From Panicum virgatum (taxonomy: Eukaryota; Streptophyta; Magnoliopsida; Poales; Poaceae), in contig NC_053153.1 in the NCBI RefSeq assembly GCF_016808335.1, positions 24,166,090 through 24,230,089 of the forward strand: a DNA stretch of 64,000 nucleotides. The letters run 5' to 3'. Shown in pieces: positions 1-12,043 of the stretch. The translations under genes were made by a program, and so were the position numbers. The notes beneath the pieces are model-generated. The model made no database searches. It was not told the DNA's origin and was given only the letters and a program-made list of their open reading frames with translations. How positions within the stretch are numbered: the first letter of the stretch is position 1; every line of letters starts with the position of its first letter.

Positions 1-156
1 GGTAGCGGACTTTAGTACTAGCTGGAGCCACCAGCCGGTACTAATAGGCTCCCAGGGCCACTGTTCCTTTGGCCCGGTACTAAACTTGCACGTTAGTACC
101 GGCTAAAACCGTGACCGGTACTAACGGCCGCGGACGAATGTGCGTTTTTCCAGTAG
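1..156 (-). mobile_element. Terminal fragment of a CACTA (En/Spm) DNA transposon
   Basis: The fragment ends on the plus strand in TTTTTCCAGTAGTG, the reverse complement of CACTACTGGAAAAA, which is the usual CACTA terminal repeat. Inside it, short inverted copies of GGTACTAA and TTAGTACCGG recur, as in the subterminal repeats of this superfamily. The other end lies outside the window, so neither the full length nor the 3-bp target duplication can be checked. No transposase sequence is visible. Confidence 0.75.
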
Positions 157-1506
157 TGTAAGGAGCGCGTCGTTGATCGTATCATTCCCCTAATTATTGT
201 CGAGGGTGAGCTTGGTTTCAGAGTTTCTCATAGTTGTTCCTTTATTTGTAAACACTTTACTTCTCTCCTCGTAATGAAAAACGTGTTTAGACACGGTCGC
301 AAAAAAAAACAATCAATTGTCACTAATTAAGGATGGATGAGACGTTTTGCTTATGATTTTTTCCTTTTTTTTTGCATATGATCTTTCCTCTTGATTTGTG
401 ATCAGCCATAAGCCATTGAGTCGAATAACTGCAAGAATTTGGCTGCATGGGATCGCAAGACAAGATGATTGATTTTTCCGCTGTCTAAAAATAGAGGAGG
501 ACAGCGCGGAGAAAAGCGTGAGACGAGAGCAAGAGCGTGCGTACAGCGTACGTGGTGTTTTCCTATTGCGATTAAGGTGCGTGCAGTGGTCGTATCTTTT
601 CAACGTCGTGCACACGTAGGGAGCAACGCGCCTGTCCATGCCGGCCGGTTGAATGGCGGCGACCTGTCCAGTCGGCTCGCTCTAAATACCAACAGATCAG
701 GCCACTCCACCCCAGCCTGTCGCAGGCCACACATATAGCCTTGTAGCACTGTCAGAAAAAAGGAGCGACGGATGGGGCATCGTCTCGCTGTGCTTGCCGG
801 CCCCTGCAGCCGTTGCGATTATCACAATCCCGGCCTTTGCGTGGCGCGTTGACGTTGACCTCCGTCGTCAACAAGGGTCTGCTAGTGCGTACTCGATCTA
901 CATGGCAAAAGGCACCTGAAGAAGATGAAATGCAAATGCTGATGGGTTGAGCCAAAGGGACAGTTGACGCCGCTGCTCGCTCTGCTGGTATAATAGAAGG
1001 CCCTGACGAAGCTCTAGCGCCAGCAGCAGGAAATATATGCTCCCCTGGATGACATAATTAAGAATTGGTATTAGCAAGGATAGATCTGGTGGCCGGCCGG
1101 GCCGGCCGACCAGCACGTACGTACGTACTGGTCCAATCTTTGCATGATCAGCAAGCAACAAGAATACTCACATATGTAGCGCAAGCGCAGGGCGGAGGAG
1201 AAACAACTGCAAGTTGGTACTACTAGAGTAGTAGCAGCTGCCAAGTATGGTGTGGTGATCGCTGGAGCCTAGAGCAGCCTGCCTAGCTTCTAGTTGGAGG
1301 GCAGCCAGTGACGGCCATGGATCTTGGACTGCCATCAACGTAATTCTTGTTGGCATGTGGTGGTTAAGCAAACGGCCGGCGAGGAGGTCCTGCACGGCTG
1401 GCGGGAATACAACATAATTCTCCTGTCGGATTCTTTTTTTTTTTTTCTGATGGAGTAGAATTAAGTCGCGAAATTAGATAGGCGGGCAATTCAAATAGCA
1501 CAGTAC
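157..1506. other. Intergenic sequence, no gene recognised
   Basis: Only short open frames without recognisable domains are present, on both strands. The stretch holds A/T runs near 300 and 370 and a GC-richer patch at 600-900. No splice-consistent gene model can be built. It may be old transposon debris or distal regulatory sequence. Confidence 0.5.
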
Positions 1507-2480
1507 GTGCATTTATTTGTTTGCTCACTGGCTGATGGTTTATGATCCACTGTTGTGTGGTCCAAAAAGCATTCGCAAGGAACATATAGTATATATGCTA
1601 GGAGTTTTCGTATAAGCAAGTACAAAAATGATGTTAGTGATTTATAAGTTTTCCTCAAAATAGTGAAAACTAGTACTGCCCATTATATTGGCATAGTTTT
1701 TTTTTCCATTCCAAGTTATGTGTCATTTTCTCTTTTTTCTACGTACATGATTTTACTATGCGCCTAGGGTATACGCTGTGTCTTAATACCATGTATCTAA
1801 AAAGATAAAACGACTTGTAATTTGAATAGAGTATGTTAATGTAACAGACTCTTTTTTTTTAAAAGGAGCATATTTGTGAGCGGAAAGAGTCGTGCAAGTG
1901 TATTTATTTATTTGCTCACTGGCTGTTGGTTTATGATCAACTATGGTGTGGTCCACAAAAAGCATTCGCCAGGAACATATAGTATACTCCCTCCATATTG
2001 AAATACTTGACGTTTTGGACAAGGGCACGGTCTCCAAAATATAACTTTGACTTCTTATTTATATTAAAATATTTATCAAAGAGTGATATATGTATATTTT
2101 TATGAAAGTATTTTTCAAGATGAATCTATTCATATATTTTTTATATTTTCAAACTCAACAACTTGAGATTTATTCATCATTTATATTCCCGAGGTTTGAC
2201 TCAAACCTTGTCCAAAACGTCAAGTATTTCAATATGGAGGGAGTATATACACTAGGGGTCTCCCTAAGTACCTACAACAATGATATTAATGATTTATAAG
2301 TTTTCCTGAAAATAGTGAAAAGTGCTGTCCACTATACTGGAGTAAACGACTTATAATTTTGAACAGAGAGTATAATAATGTAACTGCTCTTATCGCAAAA
2401 AAATGTAGCTGCTCTTTTCTTTTCTTCTTCTTCCAAAAAAAGAGCGTATTTGTGAGCGGGAAGAGTCGTGCAAGTGTATA
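1507..2480. repeat. Diverged tandem duplication of a roughly 390-bp unit
   Basis: The unit begins near 1507 (TTTGCTCACTGGCTG, then GGTTTATGATC and AAAAAGCATTCGC) and starts again near 1902. Both copies then share the block GATTTATAAGTTTTCCT (around 1640 and 2292), a block on AATTTGAATAGAG or AATTTTGAACAGAG, and the ending GAGTCGTGCAAGTGTA (around 1888 and 2464). The second copy is longer because a 261-bp MITE sits inside it. No coding function is seen. Confidence 0.75.
1985..2245. mobile_element. Stowaway-type MITE
   Basis: The element is bounded by TACTCCCTCCATATTG and its inverted copy CAATATGGAGGGAGTA. The two arms stay complementary for about 40 bp, through GACGTTTTGGACAAGG. The flanking TA dinucleotides fit a Stowaway (Tc1/mariner) target duplication. 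It lies inside the second copy of the tandem duplication and is absent from the first. Confidence 0.88.
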
Positions 2481-4860
2481 ACTGGCGAGCACCGTACAAA
2501 GCTGTGCGTGATGCTGTACACTCCGTCGTTTTAGGCGGCTTTCATTGTCCTCACTGTTGCACCTTGTGATTTGGTGGAGTACAATCCCAAGCATCAGGCT
2601 CTCCAGCTAGCAAAACTAGCTTAGCTAGCTAATTAAACCATCTTAACCGATCCAAAGGGATTCGACGTCGTCCGAATACCAAATCCGCGCACCTATTCAA
2701 AGTATTCATGAAGTCGACGAGACAAGCCGGCCGGCCGGCCGGCCGGGTCGTCACCAACTTCGGCGTGCGCCATTCATGAGCGCCTTCCGCTCGCTCACAC
2801 CCATCCGCCCCCCTCCACTTTTGTCCTGTGCTGTGCCGTGCCGGTAGTGCCGCAGGCCTCGCCGGAACGAACGCACCGATCTATCCCGTCGACGACGACC
2901 TCTCTCGACCGCGCGCCCTCATTCATTGCTGCAGCGATCGCCGCCGCCCCGCCCCGCCGCTAGCCATAGCATTCCCTGCTCCGGCAGGAAACGGAAAGCG
3001 GGACGCGCGCGTGGCAGCTGGCCTTTATGAGGGGTCGCCTCGTTCGGGCGCGCGCCGCGCCGGCGATCCCCGGCCGGTGAGCAGTGAGCTAGCTAGTCGT
3101 CGCTGTCGCGTGGGATGAGAGACGTGGGCGCGCGGTGCAGCCGCGGGCCGGTGTGTCGCGCGTGGTTGGCGCTCGGCGTTGGGCAGCTAGCCGCCCGGCA
3201 AAGGCATTGAAAGGGGGCGGCGAATTCATGGGCCGGCCGGCCGGCCGGCAGGGCTTGTTTAGCCGCCGCTGCTGGCACGAATCCGGCCGTCTTTTCGGGA
3301 GAGCGCCGGGGATGGAGACGGTCACGCACGCTCGTGCCGTCCTGCGTGCATGCGAGACGGAGACGCGACGCGCAGGTCGACCGTCGTCTAACACCGCGAC
3401 GGGGCATGGTCACGGGAGGAGGGGAGGTAGTTTCCGGGCTTTCTCACCAGTCACCAACTCACGAAGTCACGATACACCTCTTTTCCGGATGGCCAGCAAC
3501 TGGATCATCGTGAATTCGTGGCAACTTTACTGATGAGGAACGAGGTAGGACGATAGGCGTCAGTCGGTGAGGCACGAGCATGGAATTGCTGTACTCCCCG
3601 GCATGTGTCTCGGTGAACTTCCTGCCGCTGGCATCTGCCAAGACGACGGTCATCTATCTCTCTCAATTCTGAAAGCGCCTCTGTCGTGCATGTCAGCCTG
3701 CAGGGAAAGCCATGTGCACAAGAAGACGCAACAATCCAATCCGCGTAAGTGTTCACTGTTCCGGGCTTTCAGGTCATGCAGGGTTAGCTGAAATGAGCTT
3801 GTCAACAGGTTGGTGCCGGTATATGCTTGGAGCCCGGCAGTAATGGCGTCCGTCGTCTGTGCATGGTGCTGCCGTCCTGTTCACCCATGATTCGACCTCC
3901 CGAATGCAGCTGCAAGGCATGACGTCCATGTCACGTCTTCCAAGTTCCAACTACTCTAGTTTGCTAATGCAGCCACTTCTACCACACCAGTGCTTGCATC
4001 TTTTCTCGTCAGTGTGTGTATGTGTTGGCCTGGGCAGCCTTTAACCTAATCTACCCTGCACATCGAACTTGCAAAACGGGAGCCAATACGTGCCACTCCT
4101 ACCTGCTCGTGATCGAGCTGAAAACATGAAGCAGCAACCACGGCTAGCTGCCTACATCGTCCATCAGTCATTGCTGCATGATGCCTGCATCTGTCACAGG
4201 ATGTTCATATATGGGGCAATGCTGTGACATGAAATCAGATGGAAATACTCTGTTTTAATGTCTCCAACAGGTTGATTTCCTACGATAGGCCAGGTCAAGT
4301 TCCTGTCTTCTGCTAAGACAGGTTACTAGTTGCAACTTCACGACGCTGCTCTGTTGCAGTGTAATGTCCGTTGGAATGAAAATCACACGAGGTCGCTTGC
4401 AACCCTTCTAGAGGTACAACCGGTAAGAATTCAGACATGTTTTGGTACCTTTTCCGATTATTAATGCAAAAGAAAAAACAGATGGAATCATAGTCTGGCC
4501 CATTTGTGTTTCTTTTCCCCGCGGTCCATGGATCCAAGAACTTATGATGATCAAATTATTGGAGCAACCAGTAGTGGCCAAAATTCGATGAATTTTGGAG
4601 CCCGTCCAGACTTCAGATCGCTGTCATCTGTTTAAGAAACTGGAGCTGTTGGCAGTTGGAAGCTGAGACTCAATATGGGGAAAAAAGAAGAACTGCCATC
4701 CACAGGCCGATGAACTAACCCCAACGGCAAGTGCATATCCTTTAATGCTCTGGTGTATATGTGCGATTATTGCGCATCTACTGTACGTGTGCAAGTTTCC
4801 CGTGCCGTTTATATGGTTACAGCTACGCCCATGGATCAAAGCAATACTCCAACTAGCACG
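2481..4860. other. Intergenic sequence with a GC- and CpG-rich block at about 2740-3450
   Basis: The block at 2740-3450 is strongly GC-rich and carries runs of GGCC/CCGG at 2728-2745 and 3230-3247. Open frames there are long on both strands simply because of base composition, and none shows a known domain. The rest, 3460-4860, is average grass intergenic sequence. The GC block could be the CpG-rich start of a lost or unrecognised gene, but no splice-consistent model is supported. Confidence 0.45.
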
Positions 4861-4941
4861 TGAATTCGTTTAGAGCAAGTACTGGTTGTTCTAACATTAG
4901 TGTACCTGAAGCAAGTTATGAATTCGTTTAGAGCAAGTACT
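4861..4941. repeat. Direct repeat of 23 bp around a MITE edge
   Basis: The sequence TGAATTCGTTTAGAGCAAGT plus ACT occurs at 4861-4883 and again at 4919-4941, with 35 bp between. The second copy runs into CTCCCTC, the start of a Stowaway-like terminus. A small slippage or repair duplication beside the MITE insertion would explain this. Confidence 0.7.
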
Positions 4942-5033
4942 CCCTCTGTTTTAAAATGTATGATGTTTGGCATAAGCTAATTAATTTGAAATAAACTAAT
5001 TAGCTTATTGTAGACATCATATATTCAAAAACT
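4938..5033. mobile_element. Eroded Stowaway-like MITE
   Basis: The left end reads TACTCCCTCTGTTTTAAAAT. The interior TATGATGTTTGGC is mirrored imperfectly by CATCATATATTC near 5026, around a palindromic AGCTAATTAA core. The right terminal repeat is not intact, so the outer boundary is approximate. Confidence 0.55.
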
Positions 5034-5041
5034 CGCAACCT

Positions 5042-5900
5042 TACAGTACTGAGCTCTATTATCGAGTATGCTGGAGTATAGGGACATCGGAGACAGGCCA
5101 TGTTCAAGAACAATCAGGACTCTGGGGATCACACGGCCTCTATGATAGCCGATCACTGAGCTATGATTTGCATCCGTTGCATTTGTTACGTACAGCAGGG
5201 GTCTATTTCAATCAAAGGCAGTGAGCACTGCTGGTCCAACAGACTCGATTTCAGATCTGTTGTTCCTATTCATTTCAGCAAGAAAACCGATCAGGTCAGG
5301 CAAGAAAGGGACACTGCCATGCATCATGCACATGGCCTACTTATGCACAACATGGCGAAAGATGAGCATGATATGTATACTGCAACATGGACCCCCAAAT
5401 TGAATCCAAATGGCAAACAGTGCTACATCTATGAGTTCATACAAACTTGTTGGTTTCAGATGAAACATGAACGCCTCCAATGTTGTGATGAACAGAGGAT
5501 GAATCATACAATTACACAAAAAGACTGAGTGTGTGTCATTGATCCTCCATGTGCTTTTGATGAACGATGATGAGACATATTCAAACTATTGAAGTAACAT
5601 GATGTAACAATTTAATCTAGTACGTATACAAAAGGATCACTATTCTATGCCTGTTTCTGTTTTACAACAAAAAAAATGTTGGAATAACTAACCATAGTGT
5701 ACACTGCAGCTACAAGACACAAACACAACTCTTCCATGCAAAAAATGCCATGACACCTAAAAGCCTACCACAAGGTTGCTTGCTTGCTTGCTGGGAAACA
5801 GGTTGTCACCAGGAGCTTCACTGGTCATTTTAGGCAAATAATATCTCCGATTGCATTGAGGCATCGACAAAATCTCAAGGCGATTACCTTGCTTTATTTA
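5042..5900. other. 3' flank of the WDR91-like gene, no other gene seen
   Basis: Short open frames here (for example plus-strand 5163-5528) show no recognisable domain. The part nearest 5900 should contain the 3' untranslated region of the minus-strand gene. AATAAA occurs on the minus strand only 2 nt after its stop codon, too close to be the likely cleavage signal. Confidence 0.4.
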
Positions 5901-8900
5901 TCATAAAATAGATGTAACCCGGACAGAGTGGTCTGCTGACCCGGTGATGTACATTGGCAGTGTTGGATGCCAATCCACACTTGTGATAGATGAACTATGT
6001 GGTAGTGTCCTCAATCCACTCTCATGGCCTTGTACCTAAAGGGAAATTGCAGATGAATGCATCGGTACCTGTTTCTTAAAAAAAAAACTGGGACGATCGG
6101 ATAATTGTGGAAACCTGATATATTGGGGCCCGGACCAACCCGGAGGTAACCAACAGCCTCTTTCCATTAGGATCCAATGCTATCTCATGCATTCGCTTGT
6201 TAAAGCTCTCTGGATTGCAAAATCTGGTAAAAGAGGCACAAGTAGAAATGAGCAATTCAATTGTCCTAACAATTCACTAATGATCACAAAATATAGGGTA
6301 TTCTCACCTGCTGCAATCTCTTGACCAAAGAATCTGGCCTTGATTGTGCAAGCTCCATTCAAATATCTATAAAGTGAATGCAGTTAACGTGGGATGAAAT
6401 CATGCAAAGTAATGTAAGATCACAAGATAAATATGAAAGAAATCTACATACCAAGAAAAATAATGGTATAATAAAATATATTACAATTTTAACTGGAGAT
6501 ATTTTGGAATATTATAAGATTATCTGACCATGAGAATCCATGGAACTACAATCTGATATGCAGACGCTTATCAGTAGGGCCTCACACACCCAAATTCCCA
6601 CCATGAGAAAAGAAAGATGTCAAGCCCGCCCAAAATAGGACAGCATATCTAGATTTAAATGTATGTGTTGTAAATTGAGCATTATTCATTTTAAACTATT
6701 GTGTTCCCAGTGATCAGATCTACATCTATTTACATGGCCTCTAGAGCATCTGACCGGTTCAATTTAGCACTCTTCAATGTCTTTTTCAGTAGTATTTTAA
6801 TTTTGCTTCAGTAGTAGTTTTGGTTTGTTCTCATGATACAAGGCAACACATTATTACATAGTACCTTTGATTGTTGATGTAGTATACCTATTTGTTCTTG
6901 TTGTATATTTTGGTTTTATTCCAGCAGTCAGGACACATGCAACATACTCCATCCGTCCCAAAAAAAGTGTTCGTTTAGCATTCAAATTTTGTCCACAAAG
7001 AGTGCAATTTTAGCTTGTAGTGAGATCCATCTAATTAAAGCATTGTCAGATACCAAGAAAAAATTGTATAGAAAAGCGCATGGAGCCAATCAAATTCTTA
7101 GTGATGCTACTTTTTCTTTTCCAATGCATATGCATTTATTGAGGATCTAGAGAACCAAATAAATAATACAGTTTTCAATCACAATTTCTATAAGTAATTA
7201 GGGGCAACAAGGTCATTTCCTAGGATTAGTAATGTGTCTGAAATTTTCTAAAAGAACAGTCTTTTTGAGACGGAGTAGATAACATTTTATTGATCTTGTT
7301 GTGACGAGCACGACAGTTTAAACAGGTTGTGAATTGAGGGGTAGAAAAATTAAGAAACCATAAGACTTCTGATGGGAAAGGGTTCGTAACTGCTATGGTC
7401 ACACCACACAATCCATTTTGGATACCAAATACATACTCTACATTTTTTTATCACATTGATATGACTAGTTCCATCAACGCACTGGAAGGGAAAAGGTGAA
7501 ATGTGTATACCTTTCCATCTGAGCCTAAACTGAATATGCTAGTTTCTGCTGGCCCAAAAAGAACTGAGCTCACTGGGGAATCATGCGCAGGCCATCCCGT
7601 AATTTGAAGACCAGCAGACATGTCTATTTGCAGTTAAGGAAGATGATGTGCTCAAATAATCACAAAAGAAGAAGATAAATGAAATACCATGCAAATAACA
7701 TAAAGAAAATTCTACAATGCTGTGACAAAGAATGATGCAAAGTTCCAAAACCGTTCAACCAATAAGCTGTTTCATTGCTAAACTGCAAATATTGATGTTT
7801 GCTAGCTAGCTATGCTTTTAATTCTGGCTGAGGCTCTGTTTCATATGGAGATGCTAGGTGAAGGCTAGGCACTAGTTGACGCCTAGAGTGGTTTAGGAGT
7901 TAATCTATGTATGAAGATGAAAAAAATCAGAAATGAAGGAAGATGAATTATGATCATGGAATCCATGCATGATAATGCCAAATTCTTTGTTTTAATATGC
8001 AATATTCCCTTTATTTAACAAGGCACTACTCCATTTGAGTGAAAAAGGTACTACCACCTAGGAACGCCTTAGGTGCTAGGCGGAGCCTGACCGCCGGCCT
8101 AACGTCTAATGCTTGTTTGAAACATTGGGTTGGGGTCAGACTGATGCAGCTGGATAGTGGATCAACAATAACAGGATGTATGATTATCTTAAGAACAAAA
8201 TACCAGTACCAAAAAATTGAGCATCTGAATCAATCCAGGAATTTAGGATGATAGGAAGCTAAATCCAAAAAAAGAAAAAGAAAAAAGCAGGTAATTTGAT
8301 GGTGATGGTAAAAGAATACGACAACAAAAGGATACCAAACATGTGAATCATCCCATCTGTAGAAGAAGCTGCCAAGATTTTTCCATTGTGATTGAAGCAA
8401 AGAGAGGTGATAGCAGGAGGATCCTCACCAAGAGGGAGGACTGTCTTCACAATAGAAGAAAAAAAAAGGGGAAATATTTAGGAAAGACATTGGCTAAACA
8501 AACCACATATAATTTCAAGAGAAGAGGATGAAAGCAAAAGAAATACCAATGGCTTGCATGTTTTCATATGCCAGACGGTCAAATTTGCGAATCCTGTTCT
8601 CTCAAAAATAGTTGATCCATGCCTGAAAAGGTGTATAAGCTGAAAATAAGTATAATAATGCAGTGGTATCAGAGAACAAGGTAATGGACTTCTTATCAAG
8701 TACATGAAGCATGAAGCTAAAAATATACCGTCTTGATGCAGCTGCAGAGACAAACACAGGATCGACAGGGCTACATTTCAAATCTAAGACACTGCATAAA
8801 ATGGAAAGCTTTGTTAGTGAAACATTTCCAGCAAGGAACCAGCAGATCATAGGTTACAACCTTGGAAAGTCTCTTGATGTATTCAGGTCGCAAACAACTC

Positions 8901-11453
8901 TCTTTGCATCAGCATTCCAAGCTTTAATTCCTCCATTAGCTGTGCCTATGAGTAGCTATGGTCAAGAAAAATGGGAGACAAAAAGAAGTCTTAAACAAGT
9001 TTAACCAAATTTCGAGTAATGGAAAGATACTAATGTGGTAAAATCCAGTATAGGCATACCAATCTGTCAGATCTGCATTCCCAAGAAAGTGTACTGACTT
9101 CGGCCCCACAGTATATAGTAGCATTTTTGGATGATGGTGTTGATGAATCATACGTCCAGATCCTTTCAAAAGTGTAAGACCAACAGGTCAAAATCCAGAA
9201 CTTTCAGTTAGCCAGCTAAACTGAAGCTACTCGAGATAGTAGAATTACCTAACTGTACCATCGATTGACGAACTAGCAATATTTGAACCGGAAGCAGAAA
9301 AACGACATTGGCTAATCGAACTGTTATGGCCTAAAAATGTTTCCTGTTAGCAAACCCAATCAGTCACATAAGTAGCTGCAAAAGGCGATAATAGAATAGT
9401 GGGGAACAAACTATAGATTACCTGAAAACCCACTCTCACTTTAGGAAAGTCTTCCTCGGTCACCAAAACCTGCTCATCCTCTGCAGTGAAAGAGACATAT
9501 TATGCATCCAGGTTACAGAAGATACAAGGGGGGAAATGCCATGTGGTACATAGAGTTAACACAATAGAAGCACTGAAGAATATCAATATCAAATACTCCC
9601 TCCATCCAAGTATGATAGATATATTTCCATATGGCACAATGACCAAGGGCACCAAGTGTGCTTATCAATCTCATAAATGCAACATAGACTTTTTGTTGGT
9701 CCTCAAATGTTTTAACTAGGAACTCCTCGTTTCTAGTGCTATTTATTGCCACAACCCATGCCAATAGCAAATATAGCTATCATTTTTGAACATTTGAAGT
9801 TTTGAAATATAGCTATATGGAGGGAGTAGAAAAATATGTTGGCTTGTGTGCATACAAGTCATCCAAACTATGATAGCATTAGAATGCATGATGGTGAAGG
9901 TAACAGCATAACTACATTACTGGTTACCCTGCATAAACACATGGCAAATACAGATACAAGAATCATGAAAGAAAAGGAAGTACTAAGAGCCTACCTGTAT
10001 GTCTTATCTCAGAAGATTCATGGAATTTCCCATCTCTTGTAGAATATTTCACTGAGCATGAAGACCTTGAATCAAAACCCTGAATCATGCTACTTGAGAT
10101 TGAGGATTCTTCATAGTTTTCTGACAACTCTTGTTCAAGAGGGGCACCAGCTGTACTAGTACTAATTAAATTCTTGTTTCCATAACCAGCACCATTGTAG
10201 TTCCTGTATTTATAAGTTGAGACATATTTTTAGAGGATGTATTCATGTGTTTGATCTTGTGTACATTCGAGGTTGGTGGTTAGCACTCACAATCTAACCA
10301 ATCTAAATATTGAAAGGAGATAGCAATTACAGGAAAGTTAATGTCTACTTCACCCACATATATCACTTAACCCAATTGAATCTAATATACTAGTTGTTAC
10401 TTCATGGAACGATCCATATGCCAATTACAATTTACAAAGCCTTGGCATGCTTTAAGAGGCAAAAAGGTAATTTTGCAGGAAAGAGAAGCTTACCTTCTCA
10501 ACTGAGATATTTCATCTTCCTTAGCCTCTAACGACGCTTGTAGCTCTGCCAATTTATTATTCAGTTGCTTTATGTCATTCTTGAGGGATTTGATGGTATT
10601 CTTTTCGGTGCTAATTCTTAAAAGAGCTGGGATTCGTAAAAGGTTAAGGATAAAATAAAACAGTGGTGTTTCAAAGAAAGCTTCTAATAGAAACAATAAC
10701 ATTCACAAACAATGATTATATCACACTGATGATCAACTCAAGTGGAGATAAGGTTATAAATCAGTCAATAGCAGAGAATATATTGTAAATGGTTAAAAAC
10801 GTCCCACAGCTATAGGAAGGAATACAACAGACACTATGTCATAAAAGGATATGAGTATCATTGAATATCCCGCTCAAAAAATTCCGAAATGAAAGAATCA
10901 AAGTGTCCAACCATTCTTTGGAGAAATATACACGGAACTGCGGATCGAAGCTTGGGTTCTTAATATATGGAATAGCTGCATAATGTTATTGAGATTGACA
11001 AAGCATTAGAATAGTGTAGATTATAGAAGTAACGTAGGCAAAAGAAGGCAATGAATGCATACCGAACCATGGCAGCCAATCTTCACGTTTTTGCATCAGA
11101 TAATTGCTGCTTTCACCAAAGAATTCAATTACTTTGTCCTGTCTTCCAGATTTCAAAGCATTGATAACATAGTACCTTAAAACTGATAGCTCCAACTTAA
11201 CAAGGGTCGAGAACAACTCTGTGTCCGCAGGTGATGTGAAACACTGCTTGAAAAAGGTAAACAGGCCTACCAACCTATCCAGTTGGTATTTGGCTATATA
11301 CTCGGAGAATACTAAATCCAGGATCTTATCTACTTGAAAGTTCCTGCCGATCTCAGTAGATAACTCTGACTCGTATGCTTGCAGCGTACTTGTGAAACCC
11401 CTGAACACTAGGAACTCCCTTACGAGCTCCTCGGCATACCGGATGTTCTCCAT
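5901..11453 (-). CDS. WDR91: WD repeat-containing protein 91 homolog, 15 coding exons, 626 aa
   Basis: Coding exons on the minus strand, listed in genomic order: 5901-6035, 6115-6223, 6308-6366, 7511-7623, 8336-8444, 8547-8622, 8729-8791, 8861-8955, 9060-9162, 9249-9343, 9422-9480, 9995-10203, 10494-10635, 10853-10975, 11063-11453. They sum to 1881 nt with phases agreeing at every junction. Residues 1-130 start MENIRYAEELVREFLVFRGF, the LisH/CTLH-like N-terminus of the family. DWLPWFAIPYIKNP follows at the next junction. Residues about 178-218 form a coiled coil, about 219-288 a Ser-rich linker, and from 309 WD40 repeats run to the C-terminus (GHNSSISQCRFSASG, SADHSVRVTS). In animals WDR91 partners WDR81, acts on Rab7-positive endosomes and restrains PI3-kinase during endosome maturation; the plant role is inference. 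It appears intact. Two introns have U12 signals and two contain MITEs. Confidence 0.93.
6945..7277. mobile_element. Stowaway-like MITE in a WDR91-like intron
   Basis: Ends TACTCCATCCGTCCCAAAAA and TTTTTGAGACGGAGTA are imperfect inverted repeats with TA at both borders. It lies inside the 6367-7510 intron. Confidence 0.8.
7624..8335 (-). other. U12-type GT-AG intron in the WDR91-like gene
   Basis: On the minus strand the intron opens with GTATCCTTTTG, the U12-type GT donor. It closes with TTCCTTAACTGCAAATAG, where TCCTTAAC is the U12 branch-point consensus about 11 nt before the AG. The joined codon gives MIHMFDMSAGLQITGW, as expected in the WD repeats. The intron is 712 nt and holds a repetitive patch around 7850-8110 (pieces resembling AGGCGCTAGGCG). 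Confidence 0.85.
9594..9828. mobile_element. Stowaway-like MITE in a WDR91-like intron
   Basis: The left end is TACTCCCTCCATCCAAGTAT and the right end ATATGGAGGGAGTA, with TA borders. It lies inside the 9481-9994 intron. Confidence 0.82.
10636..10852 (-). other. U12-type AT-AC intron in the WDR91-like gene
   Basis: On the minus strand the intron starts ATATCCTTTTATG, which matches the minor-spliceosome donor. It ends TCCTTAACCTTTTAC: the exact U12 branch-point consensus TCCTTAAC about 10 nt before an AC acceptor. Splicing here gives FNDT-RIPALLRIS in phase. A GT-AG reading cannot bridge these exons without meeting the TGA 17 nt downstream of the coding boundary. The intron is 217 nt long. 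Confidence 0.87.
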
Positions 11454-11473
11454 TACAATCTAGTGTCAATGTC

Positions 11474-12040
11474 ACTGCAAGTGTGAAATGAGAAGTCACG
11501 ACTCACGACTCAAGATCAAGAGCAGACCAGCCACAAGCATGGGGAAATGACAATGGGACTCTATACTGACAACAATATATCTATCCTAACCAGTGACAAC
11601 TAACAGCATAAACAAGGTTCGAAGAACTTATTAAGTTCAGCCTCACTTCCTCCCGCTGAAGCTTTCATTTTGATTCAGTATCATGTAAAACTAAGTATCA
11701 GGGATGGACCCAGCATAGGACATAGTGTACAGATGGACAGCCGATAATTTTGCAAACGAAATCGAAGTTAGTAGGTAATATATTGTAACTGGATTCAGAT
11801 CCGAATATAAATAGTTTTGTTAGGGTTTGGGGTGCTCCGCCTCGCACAGCAGAAGGAAAGAGAACGGGCGGGCATACCTGGTGGATTCTCGTCGCCGGCA
11901 AAGGGCTGGGCGAAGATCTGACAAATGGCGCCGCCGCTCGCCCCGTCGTTGCCGGCAGGGAAGGAAGAGCAAGGGAGGAGACCGAGAGGAAGGAAAGGTT
12001 TAAGAAACTGAGGGGACGAAGCTGAGGAGAAATTTCAGAA
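11474..12040 (-). promoter_or_regulatory. 5' untranslated exon, leader intron and proximal promoter of the WDR91-like gene
   Basis: An acceptor (CACACTTGCAG) opens the coding-start exon at 11474, 21 nt before the ATG. A matching donor is CCACCAG/GTATGCC, with the leader exon ending at 11878. The leader exon probably begins in the pyrimidine-rich stretch near 11980-12030. The intron 11475-11877 would therefore lie wholly in the 5' UTR. A MITE begins at 12044, almost touching the presumed start region. No clear TATA box was identified. Confidence 0.6.
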
Positions 12041-12043
12041 TTT

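Noticed and set aside
5163..5528. 121-codon plus-strand frame as a small gene
   Set aside because: No recognisable domain, no splice or promoter support, and codon use typical of random sequence.
10853..10975. Ordinary GT-AG splicing after this WDR91-like exon
   Set aside because: The next GT lies beyond an in-frame TGA, and the protein joins correctly only with the AT-AC pair.
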